The translations under genes were made by a program, and so were the position numbers. A stretch of 64,000 nt of DNA from the NCBI GenBank assembly GCA_023228145.1, contig JALOBU010000005.1, positions 62,001-126,000 of the forward strand. Reading direction: 5' to 3'. Below the pieces are notes generated by a model that ran no database searches, was not told the origin of the DNA, and saw nothing but the letters and a program-made list of their open reading frames with translations. The number at the start of each line of letters is the position of its first letter. Position 1 is the stretch's first letter. The stretch comes from Bacteroidales bacterium. Its GTDB lineage: Bacteria; Bacteroidota; Bacteroidia; Bacteroidales; CAIWKO01. Positions 51,927 through 61,366 of this stretch are shown piece after piece.

Positions 51927-52862
51927 ATGACAACAGAAACCGAAAAAGCTAAAGTGCTCATTATTGGCTCAGGCCCTGCTGGTTATACCGCAGCAATTTA
52001 TACAGCCCGCGCCGATTTAAAACCTGTTTTATATCAGGGTCTGCAACCCGGCGGTCAGCTTACCATTACTACGGAAGTTGAAAATTTCCCCGGCTATCCC
52101 GATGGAGTGGATGGCACTCAAATGATGGATGATTTGCGTAAACAGGCTGAACGTTTTGGTGCTGATATCCGCTGGGGTGTTGTCAGTAGTGTTGACTTCT
52201 CTCAAAAACCTTTTCATATTATGGTTGATGAAACAAAGACTATCCTGGCCGATGCTGTCATTATAGCTACAGGCGCCTGCGCCCGCTGGCTTGGTATTGA
52301 TTCGGAACAACGAATGAGAGGCTTCGGGGTGTCGGCATGCGCCACCTGCGATGGATTTTTCTACAGAGGGAAAGATGTGGCAATTGTCGGTGGTGGTGAC
52401 TCAGCAGCAGAAGAAGCCACTTATCTGGCAAAACTTTGCAAAAAAGTTTATCTTATCCATCGCCGCTACGAAATGAGAGCCTCTAAAGCTATGCAACACA
52501 AAGTAATGAATACTCCAAATATCGAAAAATGTTTTGGCTATGTTCCTGTTGAAATCACCGGAGAGAAAAATGTTGATGGTGTAATAATTAAAAATGTGGA
52601 AACAAACGAGACAAAAAAACTGGAGGTGCAGGGATTCTTTGTCGCAATAGGCCATACTCCCAATTCGGAAATATTTAAAGGCCAACTCGACATGGACGAA
52701 GCAGGATATATTAAAACCATTCCCGGGACAACACAAACCAGCATCCCCGGTGTGTTTGCAGCCGGAGATGTACAGGACCATGTTTACAGGCAAGCTACTA
52801 CAGCAGCAGGAACAGGATGCATGGCAGCTATTGAAGCAGAAAGGTATTTGTCCTCAAACTAA
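51927..52862 (+). CDS. trxB: thioredoxin-disulfide reductase TrxB
   Basis: A 311-residue flavoprotein of normal length. FAD motif VLIIGSGPAGYTAAIYTARA, redox-active CATC (C138 and C141) in ACATCDGFFYRGK, NADPH motif VAIVGGGDSAAEEA, and C-terminal FAD contact GVFAAGDVQDHVYRQA. It reduces thioredoxin with NADPH in the cytoplasm. It follows the DUF4249 gene by 11 bp but is a separate housekeeping function. Confidence 0.96.
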   Translation: MTTETEKAKVLIIGSGPAGYTAAIYTARADLKPVLYQGLQPGGQLTITTEVENFPGYPDGVDGTQMMDDLRKQAERFGADIRWGVVSSVDFSQKPFHIMVDETKTILADAVIIATGACARWLGIDSEQRMRGFGVSACATCDGFFYRGKDVAIVGGGDSAAEEATYLAKLCKKVYLIHRRYEMRASKAMQHKVMNTPNIEKCFGYVPVEITGEKNVDGVIIKNVETNETKKLEVQGFFVAIGHTPNSEIFKGQLDMDEAGYIKTIPGTTQTSIPGVFAAGDVQDHVYRQATTAAGTGCMAAIEAERYLSSN

Positions 52863-53014
52863 CAATTTATTTAAGGAAATATTCATTCCCGAATTTATAG
52901 TGCTTTTTCTTTAACCGGACTTTTTTTAAAAATTTTGTGATAAAACTCAATGTCACATAATCAGATTATTTTCGTATAAATTTTCCGTATGTTACTTTAA
53001 GAAAATAAATATTA

Positions 53015-55069
53015 ATGAATTTAACTTCAGAAAAACAGGCAGGCAGATTAAACTACGTCTTTAAAACGCTGCTTTTTGCCGGAACAATAATACTCATTGC
53101 CCTCTTGTTTCCTAAGGATTTCAAATTCAAGTACAATTTTACACTGGGGAAGCCATGGATGTATGATGACCTGTTTGCCCCTTTTGGTTTTTCAATTAAT
53201 AAACCACAAAATGAAATTGACCAAGAGGTTAATAAGATTATTAAAAGTACTCCCCCATATTTCATTGTTGACCAAACTATCGATAAATCAAATAGAAATG
53301 AAATCATTTCACGGTTTCAAAGCAATGCAGAATTCAGGTCTGAACATGACAGGCAACGCCACATGAAAATTTGCCTGATGATATTTGACAGCATTTATAA
53401 TAAAGGAATTATCGGATATAACGATGTGCTTAAAAATAAAAGCCAGGACTATACCATTTATGTTATAAGAAATAACATTGCAGAAGAGAAAATGGCAAAC
53501 AATTTTTATTCACTCCGACAAGCTTATGAATACACAGAATACAAGCTTGGAGAATATAAAAATATAAACAAAGAAATACTCGATAAGATTTTAAATGAAG
53601 CATTGACTCCAAACATTATTTACAGTTTTGAATATACATATAAACAACAGCTGGCAGCTATCAGGAAGATATCTACTACACGAGGCTATCTCCAGAAAAA
53701 TCAAAAAATTGTTTATAAAGGAGAACTGGTTAATTCTGAAAAGTATGAAATATTGCAATCGCTGAGAAAGCAATATGAAGAAAGTAAGGGAACAAATTTT
53801 AACTATTATATTATTCTTTCAGGTCAGTTGATACTAATAACTCTGGCTATTATCATGCTGGTGTTTTTCCTGATAAAATTCCGGGCTGATATTATTGCTG
53901 ACAACAAAAAAACATCACTTATTTTAAGCATTATTCTTTTTATGTCACTCGGCGCAGGTGTGATGATTCGTTTTTACGGATATGAATATATATACGTACT
54001 TCCCTTGTGTATTGTGCCTCTGATGATACGGACTTTTTTCGACACACGCCTTGCCCTATTCGTCCATCTTGTCAGTATCATCATTATAGGGTTTCTTGCA
54101 CCAAACGGTTTTGAATTTATTTTTTTGCAGCTTGTTGCAGGAATTGTCACCATCATCAGTATTGTACGCCTTGAAAAGCGCTCACAGTTTTTTATCACAT
54201 CATTATACATCTTTGGCACATATTCACTGATATATACAGGTATGACTATGATGCAAAGCGGCGGTTTCAATGAATTTATGCCGGAAAACCTGTTGCATTT
54301 TGCTGTTAATTCTGTGCTAACCCTTCTGGCATATCCATTGATAGTTATCTATGAAAAAATATTCGGTCATGTCACAAATGTTTCCCTTCTTGAATATTCT
54401 AATCCTAATAACAAACTTTTACGTGAGTTATCATTGAAAGCTCCGGGAACCTTTCAACATTCTTTACAAGTAGCGAATCTTGCCGAAGAAGCTGCACACC
54501 GCATCAATGCAAACGCATTACTTGTAAGGGCTGGTGCGATGTTCCACGACATAGGCAAAATTGAAAAACCTTTGTATTTCATCGAAAATCAATTGTACGA
54601 TATAAACCCTCACTCCGCATTAAGTATAAAAGAAAGCGCAGAGATAATTACCGGACATGTTGAAAAAGGAGTGGAACTTGCGCGTAAGTTTAATATTCCT
54701 CAACAGATAATTGACTTCATTCGGACACACCATGGAAACAGGCGAACAGAGTACTTCTATTCTTTATACAAAAAGCAGCAAAATGTTGTTTTACCGGAAG
54801 AAATTTTTTATTACAAAGGCCCTACACCTTTTTCTAAAGAAACATCAATACTGATGATGGCCGATTCTGTTGAAGCAGCTACACGTAGTTTGAAAAAGCC
54901 AGAGAAGAAAAAAATTGACGAGCTTGTTGATAATATTATTGATGGATTGATTGAACAAAAGCAGTTTAAAAATGCGAATATTACCATGAGGGACATATCT
55001 CGTATAAAAACTGTTTTAAAAAACAAGCTGGTCAGTATGCACCATGTCCGGATTGAATATCCAAATTGA
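53015..55069 (+). CDS. PgpH-like 7TM-HD c-di-AMP phosphodiesterase
   Basis: A 684-residue protein. One N-terminal helix (about 15-35), a 7TMR-HDED extracytoplasmic region (about 50-255), seven helices (about 258-450) and a cytoplasmic HD domain. The HD ligands are FQHSLQVANLAEEAA, AMFHDIGKIEKP, ITGHVEKGVELA and IDFIRTHHGNR. In Firmicutes this family (PgpH) cleaves cyclic di-AMP. Its last 38 bp overlap the convergent WbqC-family gene. Confidence 0.92.
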   Translation: MNLTSEKQAGRLNYVFKTLLFAGTIILIALLFPKDFKFKYNFTLGKPWMYDDLFAPFGFSINKPQNEIDQEVNKIIKSTPPYFIVDQTIDKSNRNEIISRFQSNAEFRSEHDRQRHMKICLMIFDSIYNKGIIGYNDVLKNKSQDYTIYVIRNNIAEEKMANNFYSLRQAYEYTEYKLGEYKNINKEILDKILNEALTPNIIYSFEYTYKQQLAAIRKISTTRGYLQKNQKIVYKGELVNSEKYEILQSLRKQYEESKGTNFNYYIILSGQLILITLAIIMLVFFLIKFRADIIADNKKTSLILSIILFMSLGAGVMIRFYGYEYIYVLPLCIVPLMIRTFFDTRLALFVHLVSIIIIGFLAPNGFEFIFLQLVAGIVTIISIVRLEKRSQFFITSLYIFGTYSLIYTGMTMMQSGGFNEFMPENLLHFAVNSVLTLLAYPLIVIYEKIFGHVTNVSLLEYSNPNNKLLRELSLKAPGTFQHSLQVANLAEEAAHRINANALLVRAGAMFHDIGKIEKPLYFIENQLYDINPHSALSIKESAEIITGHVEKGVELARKFNIPQQIIDFIRTHHGNRRTEYFYSLYKKQQNVVLPEEIFYYKGPTPFSKETSILMMADSVEAATRSLKKPEKKKIDELVDNIIDGLIEQKQFKNANITMRDISRIKTVLKNKLVSMHHVRIEYPN

Positions 55070-55667
55070 TACTTCTAAGATAATCTTTACTTTCGGGGCC
55101 TTTATTAAACAATAAATCTACGATGCTCAGGTTGGGTATGAACCCACATTTATACGTAAACACCTGAGAATATTCTTTAAAATGCATAGCCGTTTTTTCC
55201 CTTGGGTTGATAGCATATCGCATATCCGTTTCTTGAGGGTAGTCCTTTTTATAAGTTGATGTCTCTATTGTACAAACATATAATTTCAGAAGACGAAAAC
55301 ATTCCTGCATAAGCTCATTGTTAAAATCAAGAAGCCAACGGAACTTTGTAGTGTAATATTTTTCAAAGTAATCCTGATAATAAAGAAAAAATGGGGATTT
55401 GTTGTAAGCAGATTCTATGGCTCTCCAATGCATTTTTTGCCAGGGCATAGTATATGAGATTTTAACATCCTTCAAGGGAAGTCTGTTTTTTCGGCAGTGC
55501 TCCAGTGTAATTATCAGGTCAAGTTTGCCATTGGCAGAATAGATACAACAGCGGTTTCTGTAGGTTTGTTTTACAAAATTCTCACAGGCTTCGATATATA
55601 TTTTATCGAACCGTGAGGCATAAATAAAAAACTCTATGGGGGGCAGATATGCTGAAGAAAATATCAA
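55032..55667 (-). CDS. WbqC-like family protein
   Basis: A 211-residue WbqC family protein: SAYLPPIEFFIYASRFDKIYIE is the characteristic opening, followed by NFVKQTYRNRCCIYSANGK, MPWQKMHWRAIESAYNKSPFF and YYQDYFEKYY. WbqC proteins occur in O-antigen and aminosugar loci but the reaction is not firmly established. The start is TTG at 55667; no ATG or GTG exists between the upstream stop (55697) and the conserved block. The 3' end overlaps the PgpH-like gene tail to tail by 38 bp. Confidence 0.85.
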   Translation of the reverse strand: MIFSSAYLPPIEFFIYASRFDKIYIEACENFVKQTYRNRCCIYSANGKLDLIITLEHCRKNRLPLKDVKISYTMPWQKMHWRAIESAYNKSPFFLYYQDYFEKYYTTKFRWLLDFNNELMQECFRLLKLYVCTIETSTYKKDYPQETDMRYAINPREKTAMHFKEYSQVFTYKCGFIPNLSIVDLLFNKGPESKDYLRSINLDIQSGHGAY

Positions 55668-55820
55668 AACAAATTTTTTACAAAATTGTGAAAATTAGTT
55701 TGAACGAAGCAATTTCTCATAAAAAAGTTACGTTTTAATTACATAATTTATAAAATGCTAAAAACCTGAAATTTTTCGCCTATGACTTAAAAATTACACC
55801 AACCCAAAAAGCCATTAGCC

Positions 55821-56702
55821 ATGAAAAAAATATTTTATGCAATTTTCAGCGTTATCATCTTCGGCGCAATTGCTCAGGCAAAAACTGTTTCATATACATT
55901 ATCCGAAGCAATACAAAAAAAATTGGTTAAAGCTGTCTTTAAAGGGCGTGGATTTACTTCCAATGCAGGAAGCTCGCACTATGGAAAGTGCATTTCACTC
56001 AGTTTAAAAAACCTCACTTCTCAGCGGTTGGAAATTAATTTAGAAACAGGCAGGGAATTAAGAAGTTTTAACGACAGCGTACAAGATATGATTATTTCTC
56101 AAAGTGAAGTTTTTGCGCTTGGACCTAATGGCAGCAGCGATTACACCATCAATGCATTCTGCACCGAGAAACACGAAACTTCCCCAAAAGAAAGCAGCAT
56201 TTACCAAATGGGAAGAATGACTTCGGGATACCTCTACGAGCTAGTACTTCTTATAGAAACACTTGGCTGCCAGGACAATATGGGACAAAAGGCAGTTTGG
56301 GTTCTCACTGACAGTATTTCTTCAGATGAAATCTCGGGAGGCGACGTAGCTAAAGCAAAAAAGCTGAAAGATTTTGTTGACTTTGCATTAAAAAAAATCA
56401 AAGGTGGAAAAATGGACGGATACATCTATGATTATTCATTCCCCGAAAAAACCGCCGAAGGTTTTAAAGTCAGCGGTGAAATAAACTGGACAATGCCTTA
56501 TAATGCAAATGTTTCTCTGGCTATTTATGATAACAAAGGCAAAAAGGTGGCTGACATTTTCACAAACATCTTGTATAAATCAGGCTTCCAGTCTTACGAA
56601 TATGAGATAGCAAATACTTTTTTCAGGGAAGGCGAGTTATACTGGCTCCGTGTGGAAGGTTGCGGCCAGCGCCTTAAAGAGCTAGCTGTTAAGATGGAGT
56701 AA
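55821..56702 (+). CDS. secreted protein of unknown function
   Basis: A 293-residue protein with a clear signal peptide (IFYAIFSVIIFGAIAQAK). The first domain (about 25-110) has beta strands and a cysteine-containing SHYGKCISLSLKNLTSQRLEI block with INAFCTEKHETSPK. A helical middle contains LGCQDNMGQKAVWVLTDSIS. The C-terminal domain (about 210-293) is an immunoglobulin-like beta fold resembling a type IX cargo domain (ANVSLAIYDNKGKKVADIF; YSGFQSYEYEI-like). I do not recognise a family. Confidence 0.7.
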   Translation: MKKIFYAIFSVIIFGAIAQAKTVSYTLSEAIQKKLVKAVFKGRGFTSNAGSSHYGKCISLSLKNLTSQRLEINLETGRELRSFNDSVQDMIISQSEVFALGPNGSSDYTINAFCTEKHETSPKESSIYQMGRMTSGYLYELVLLIETLGCQDNMGQKAVWVLTDSISSDEISGGDVAKAKKLKDFVDFALKKIKGGKMDGYIYDYSFPEKTAEGFKVSGEINWTMPYNANVSLAIYDNKGKKVADIFTNILYKSGFQSYEYEIANTFFREGELYWLRVEGCGQRLKELAVKME

Positions 56703-56785
56703 CATTATAAGCTATCAACGAATTCGGTATCAATTTGGCACGTCCCCATTTTATATCGCCAAATAGTCGTAAGTTTGCCTTGTTT

Positions 56786-57532
56786 ATGAAAGATGAAAAA
56801 GATACACTAATTTTCGGGCTAAGGCCGGTCATTGAAGCAATAAACGCTGGTAAGGAAATTGACAAAATACTTATACAGAACGGACTGCATTCAGAGCTTT
56901 TTGGGGAGTTAAAAAAACTTCTTGCTGGGAAATCCATACCATACCAGTATGTTCCTACCGAGAAACTTAAACGCACAACCACAAAAAACCATCAGGGTGT
57001 CATTGCATACGTTTCAAACATAAGTTATTCCGACATTGAAAAAATTATTCCTTTTATTTTTGAGCAGGGAAAAAACCCATTAGTACTTATCCTTGACCGC
57101 ATCACAGATGTCCGTAATTTCGGTGCTATAGCACGTACGGCAGCTTGTGCAGGAGTTGACGCGATTGTTATCCCCTATTACAATAGTGTCAGAGTCAGCG
57201 CCGATGCTATAAAAAGTTCAGCAGGAGCTTTGCATCAAATTCCTGTTTGCCGCAGTAAAAGCATGCTACAAACTGTTGAATTCCTGAAATCATCCGGTCT
57301 CAGTATTATCTGTTGCACTGAAAAAGCCAAAACGGAATATTATAATTCGGATATGTCATTACCGGCTGCTATTATTATGGGCTCGGAGGAAGACGGTATT
57401 TCAGATATAATATTGAAGTCAACCGACCAGCAAATCAGCATACCTATGCGGGGCGCCATAGCTTCGCTTAATGTTTCGGTAGCAGCGGGTATTATACTTT
57501 TTGAAGCGGCCAGGCAACGAAAAAACTCTTAA
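56786..57532 (+). CDS. TrmH/SpoU family rRNA 2'-O-ribose methyltransferase (RlmB-like)
   Basis: A 248-residue SPOUT-fold enzyme. An N-terminal substrate-binding domain (IFGLRPVIEAINAGKEIDKI) precedes the three SpoU motifs: LILDRITDVRNFGAIARTAAC, IIMGSEEDGIS and ISIPMRGAIASLNVSVAAGI. RlmB methylates G2251 of 23S rRNA; close paralogues methylate tRNA. I chose the ATG at 56786; a TTG at 56735 would add 17 residues of unlikely sequence. Its stop overlaps the convergent EamA gene by 4 bp. Confidence 0.9.
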   Translation: MKDEKDTLIFGLRPVIEAINAGKEIDKILIQNGLHSELFGELKKLLAGKSIPYQYVPTEKLKRTTTKNHQGVIAYVSNISYSDIEKIIPFIFEQGKNPLVLILDRITDVRNFGAIARTAACAGVDAIVIPYYNSVRVSADAIKSSAGALHQIPVCRSKSMLQTVEFLKSSGLSIICCTEKAKTEYYNSDMSLPAAIIMGSEEDGISDIILKSTDQQISIPMRGAIASLNVSVAAGIILFEAARQRKNS

Positions 57533-58425
57533 AATTCTACTTTATCGATTTTCTGCGGACGGGTTTTTACATAAGTATAAGCGATTACAGAGCAAAGTAT
57601 AATTGCAGCACCGATATAAAATTCAGGTGTCATCTTTTCCGACTCTCCAAAAATAAAATATGCCGCAAGGATGCCATACACAGGCTCAAGATTGATAGCC
57701 AGTACCACCTGGTATGCTGATAGTTTCTGCATGACTCTTATTGTAGCCGAAAAAGCAAATGCCGTACATACAGTGCCAAGAATAATAATAAACAACACAT
57801 CATAGGCAGAAACATCAAAATGTAATGACTTGACATCATTAAATGCAAATAGATAAACACTCACGGCAAGCAAACCTCCGAGCATTTCATAGAAGCTGGT
57901 AACATCCGGCCTGTATTTCAAAGATATCTGTTTGTTAATAACACTGAATATGCTTGCAAGAAGCGCCGCCAGCAGAGAAAAAATAATTCCCGTCACATAA
58001 CGCGTTTCGAAGCGAAAGATGATGTAAATGCCAAGAATAATAATCAGCCCAATAAGCACTTCAAAAAGTGATATTTTTCTTTTTTGTACAAGAGGTTCAA
58101 TAAAACTTGTAAATAAAGTGGTAACAGATAAACATCCCAGTGTAACCGACACATTTGACACTTTTATGGCATGGAAAAAACATATCCAGTGCACGGCAAT
58201 AATAATTCCGATAAACATAAGTATACCCACAGCTTTAATTGGAAGGCGGAGCTTCTGCTTCGTAAAGGCAATTATAAGCAGCAGTGAAAGCACAGCTATC
58301 AACATTCTCGACCAAACAAGTTCATAAGCAGGCAAAGAAATGAGTTTACCCAGAATTGCTGTAAATCCGAGTATAACTACAATAAAGTGTAATAATATAT
58401 TATGCTTCAGTGATTCTTTTCCCAT
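57529..58425 (-). CDS. EamA/DMT superfamily transporter
   Basis: A 298-residue protein with ten membrane helices in two five-helix EamA repeats (LISLPAYELVWSRMLIAVL; ALLASIFSVINKQISLKYRPDVTSFYEML). It ends VKTRPQKIDKVEF. The family exports metabolites such as amino acids or nucleotide precursors. The ATG at 58425 (MGKESLKHN) is preferred to the TTG at 58443, because the latter overlaps the promoter. Confidence 0.9.
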   Translation of the reverse strand: MGKESLKHNILLHFIVVILGFTAILGKLISLPAYELVWSRMLIAVLSLLLIIAFTKQKLRLPIKAVGILMFIGIIIAVHWICFFHAIKVSNVSVTLGCLSVTTLFTSFIEPLVQKRKISLFEVLIGLIIILGIYIIFRFETRYVTGIIFSLLAALLASIFSVINKQISLKYRPDVTSFYEMLGGLLAVSVYLFAFNDVKSLHFDVSAYDVLFIIILGTVCTAFAFSATIRVMQKLSAYQVVLAINLEPVYGILAAYFIFGESEKMTPEFYIGAAIILCSVIAYTYVKTRPQKIDKVEF

Positions 58426-58440
58426 AGGTGTGAAATCTGT

Positions 58441-58469
58441 CAAAATTAAAGATATTTTTCAGACAGCAA
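58441..58469 (-). promoter_or_regulatory. putative EamA promoter
   Basis: On the minus strand TTG is spaced 18 bp from TAATTTTG (58448-58441), fitting the Bacteroidota -33/-7 pattern, 15 bp before the ATG at 58425. Confidence 0.45.
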
Positions 58470-58516
58470 TTGAACAAAAACATTGTAAATTTACAGCTGG
58501 AGATTGAAATATCCGT

Positions 58517-59578
58517 ATGATAGAGAACCTTAAAGAAAATATTAAAAACCTGCCTTTTTTCTTTGTTGTTGGCCGCGCCCGTTCGGGCACTACCCTACTT
58601 AGGTATTTGCTCGAAGCGCATCCAAATATAATTTTTCCGCAGGAGGCCGACTTTATCATCACGCTGGCTAACAAGTATCAAAAAAAAACTGTTTGGGAAG
58701 AAAAACACCTGATGGAATTTTATAATGATGTTATTCATTACCCCAAGTTTCAGTTTTGGCATATTGATGAAGAATATTTACAAAAAACACTTCTTAAATT
58801 TAAGGGTAACAGCACTTATGCTGATATATGCAAAGCAGTTTATTATTGTTTTATCTCAAATAACCCTAAAGAAAACATTTTATGGCTTGGAGATAAAAAT
58901 CCCGTTTATTCGCTGCACTTAAAAAAACTCCTCATACTTTTTCCTGATTCAAAGTTCATACACCTGTGCCGTGATGTCCGTGACAACGTGGTTTCTATGA
59001 GAAAAACAAGGTTTGAGCGCAGCTTCTTCCCTACCCTTGCTTACCGTTGGGGTTATTATGTCAGAAAAATTTCCAGAATGCAGAAAAAATTTCCAGAAAA
59101 ATTTTTCCATTTGCGCTATGAAGACCTGGTTGCTGATACAGAAAACAAACTCAAAGAAATATGCACTTTTCTTCAGATTCCATACAGTAACAAAATGCCC
59201 GGATATTATGAAAATTTAAGAGAAAGTATTCAATCATATCCAAAGGAATTGCTGGAAAAATACCATGTAAGCCTTCTGGAGCCATTAAATACCAAGCAGG
59301 TTGATAAATGGAAAAATGTACTGACAAAAAAACAGATACAGATTATTGAACAATGTGCCGGAAAGTCAATAGAGAAAATGGGCTATAATAAAGAAAACTG
59401 CAAGATGCCATTTTACTTATATTTATATTGTCTGCCGGGTTTGCTATACGGTTGGATGCAGTTTCCTGTTATCAGGTTCATCAACCTTTTTCCTTTCACG
59501 ATGAAAACAAGGATGGTGAATTTTGTTGCAGCGATATTTAAACAGGAATTGAATAAGTTCAGAAAAAAACCTTTATGA
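58517..59578 (+). CDS. PAPS-dependent sulfotransferase family protein
   Basis: A 353-residue protein. The 5'-phosphosulfate binding loop is FFFVVGRARSGTTLLRYLLEAHP (residues 14-36), and the 3'-phosphate motif KFIHLCRDVRDNVVSMRKTRF. HLRYEDLVADTENKLKEICTFL is the usual third motif. It may sulfate a glycan or lipid. A C-terminal extension of about 50 residues includes a hydrophobic segment (YLYLYCLPGLLYGWMQFPVIR). No sulfate-activation genes are in the window. Confidence 0.9.
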   Translation: MIENLKENIKNLPFFFVVGRARSGTTLLRYLLEAHPNIIFPQEADFIITLANKYQKKTVWEEKHLMEFYNDVIHYPKFQFWHIDEEYLQKTLLKFKGNSTYADICKAVYYCFISNNPKENILWLGDKNPVYSLHLKKLLILFPDSKFIHLCRDVRDNVVSMRKTRFERSFFPTLAYRWGYYVRKISRMQKKFPEKFFHLRYEDLVADTENKLKEICTFLQIPYSNKMPGYYENLRESIQSYPKELLEKYHVSLLEPLNTKQVDKWKNVLTKKQIQIIEQCAGKSIEKMGYNKENCKMPFYLYLYCLPGLLYGWMQFPVIRFINLFPFTMKTRMVNFVAAIFKQELNKFRKKPL

Positions 59579-59584
59579 AGTTTA

Positions 59585-60673
59585 TTAAGGTGCAAATATT
59601 ATCTTTTTAACAAGCACAACATTTTGTTGTTTATCCCTAAGTTGCAAAAAATACAAGCCCCTGCTGCAAACACCCGAAATATTAATAATCATCTCTTTTG
59701 ACCTAATACTTTTACGATAAACTTCCCTGCCTAACTGATTAAAAATTTTTATATCTCCATTATCAAACTCAGAATCGTTTTCAAAATCAATATTAATAAC
59801 TCCATTTCCGGGATTAGGCCAAACATTCACATCAGGGTGTTTTGATTCATATTCATCATTCCCTGACCAATACTGCCTGTTCAGGCTGTCCACAGCATCT
59901 TTGCAGTTTCCCGTTTCATAAAAATCCACCGCAATAAAATTCGGAAATTTGTTTTTCTCAATCATACATGCTGTAAGCCGGTTGATCAGATAAGGGCTCG
60001 CGTTTACAATAGCTGCTTCATCAGGCATTCCCGTACCCGTGATCGAATTCGTAATGAAATGATTTAAGATAAACAATTCATTAATAGAATCCCCCCTGTT
60101 AAAATCACAACTAAACTGAGAGGAATCAGAAAAGGAAAAATCTGTTTCAACGGCATGTTCCCAAATATAATGATACCAGTCCTGGCCGGGTATAGCGTTA
60201 TCGGCTTCACTGAAAATCACAAGCCTTTTACCCATGTTTATCATTTCCTGTAATGTCGGCCATTCAGTTAATGCATCTTTTACAAATAGAAAATTCATAA
60301 GCCCTGTTTCGGTAAGAGCAGTTTCAATAAGCCCGGAGGTTGTATGGCACTCAAAAATAATGGTAACAATTTCATTAGGATTATTATCAAGAAAACTTTT
60401 TATCTCAACAAGATTGTATGTAAGCGGCTTTGAACCAAGATATGAAAAACCATGATAAACCGTTGCCACACCATCCTTATTGTAAACATCAATCATAAAC
60501 GCCCTAACTCCATCATTGAGCTGCTGTGTTATGGTGTTGTTCTGATTGGGGAGCATAAAACCATCGGCACTATTGTTAAAAGCATTATGTGTGGTAAGGT
60601 AAGCTACATCATCATATTTACGACCGCACAGGAAAGAAAAACCGTTGCACTGTGATGCGCAATCAGTAATCAC
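59585..60673 (-). CDS. PI-PLC-like domain protein with type IX sorting domain; signal peptide out of frame
   Basis: The open frame starts at a GTG at 60673 (VITDCASQCNGFSFLCGRK) and gives 362 residues. The PI-PLC X-like domain has VAYLTTHNAFNNSADGF, GVRAFMIDVYNKDGVATVYHG (in part) and EIVTIIFECH. The C-terminal 80 residues (VWPNPGNGVINIDFENDSE ... GLYFLQLRDKQQNVVLVKKI) are a type IX secretion A-type sorting domain. A signal peptide MSNNFFAVIVLFF is encoded upstream from an ATG at 60714, but in a different frame: one base added to the T6 run (60676-60681) would fuse it in frame. The gene may be frameshifted or the assembly wrong. Confidence 0.8.
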   Translation of the reverse strand: MITDCASQCNGFSFLCGRKYDDVAYLTTHNAFNNSADGFMLPNQNNTITQQLNDGVRAFMIDVYNKDGVATVYHGFSYLGSKPLTYNLVEIKSFLDNNPNEIVTIIFECHTTSGLIETALTETGLMNFLFVKDALTEWPTLQEMINMGKRLVIFSEADNAIPGQDWYHYIWEHAVETDFSFSDSSQFSCDFNRGDSINELFILNHFITNSITGTGMPDEAAIVNASPYLINRLTACMIEKNKFPNFIAVDFYETGNCKDAVDSLNRQYWSGNDEYESKHPDVNVWPNPGNGVINIDFENDSEFDNGDIKIFNQLGREVYRKSIRSKEMIINISGVCSRGLYFLQLRDKQQNVVLVKKIIFAP

Positions 60674-60675
60674 AG

Positions 60676-60714
60676 AAAAAACAATACAATTACTGCAAAA
60701 AAATTATTCGACAT
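60676..60714 (-). other. out-of-frame signal-peptide start of the PI-PLC-like gene
   Basis: ATG at 60714 begins MSNNFFAVIVLFF and meets a stop directly after the T6 run. The distance to the in-frame GTG at 60673 is 41 nt, one base short of a multiple of three. Homopolymers T6 and T7 (60697-60703) are both candidate slip sites. Confidence 0.6.
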
Positions 60715-60729
60715 ACGATTACTGTACTA

Positions 60730-61362
60730 CTAGTTGCTAATTGCCGGCGCTTTGCAAATATATGATCTGTCTTCAACCTGATCGACGAAAAACTTTGCCA
60801 GGTCGTTGCGGGAAACCATCAGGTTGATTTTATCTCTACCATAATAACCAATATGTTTTATTCCTTTTGCAGAGCCATGAGTCAGTAAAGTAAGGCGTAT
60901 CAATGTCCAGTCGAGGCGTGAACTTTTTATGACACTGCCCATGCGCCTGATTTCATGATAGGCTCCTGGGATTATTTTTTTTACCATGGCTACCACCATT
61001 CTGAATTTAAAAACAGGCCGGTCATTTTCATCATCGACGCTGGCCGTTCCCATAGCAACAAGCCTTTTGACATTGTACTTTTTCATGGCATTCACGATGC
61101 TCTGTGTCCCCTCGCTCAACTCGGTAGTTTTTACGTTTGTGCTGGGGCCCAATATGCTCACAACAGCATCCGCAACCTTCACCGCTTCTTCTATTGCAGA
61201 AATATTGAGCAATGTTCCTTTGACCATGCGGAGTTTATCATCCTGAAACTTTATTTTTGATGGATTGCGGGCAAAGGCAGTAACCTCATAGCCTTTTGAA
61301 AGCGCATACTTTACTATAAGCTGCCCTGACGGGCCTGTTGAGCCAAAGACTGTTATTTTCAT
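60730..61362 (-). CDS. NAD(P)-binding atypical SDR (NmrA-like)
   Basis: A 210-residue Rossmann protein. The N-terminal cofactor loop is ITVFGSTGPSGQLIVKYALSKG, then AFARNPSKI, DAVVSILGPST and VKRLVAMGTASV; the length and lack of the YxxxK motif fit the NAD(P)-binding_10 family. The ATG at 61362 lies 4 bp after the stop of the GNAT gene, so it probably ends an operon with the GNAT and glycosyltransferase. Substrate unknown. Confidence 0.88.
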   Translation of the reverse strand: MKITVFGSTGPSGQLIVKYALSKGYEVTAFARNPSKIKFQDDKLRMVKGTLLNISAIEEAVKVADAVVSILGPSTNVKTTELSEGTQSIVNAMKKYNVKRLVAMGTASVDDENDRPVFKFRMVVAMVKKIIPGAYHEIRRMGSVIKSSRLDWTLIRLTLLTHGSAKGIKHIGYYGRDKINLMVSRNDLAKFFVDQVEDRSYICKAPAISN

Positions 61363-61366
61363 GGTA

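Noticed and set aside
56735..56785. Upstream TTG start for the RlmB-like gene
   Set aside because: The extra 17 residues do not resemble the family N-terminus; the ATG at 56786 starts the conserved domain.
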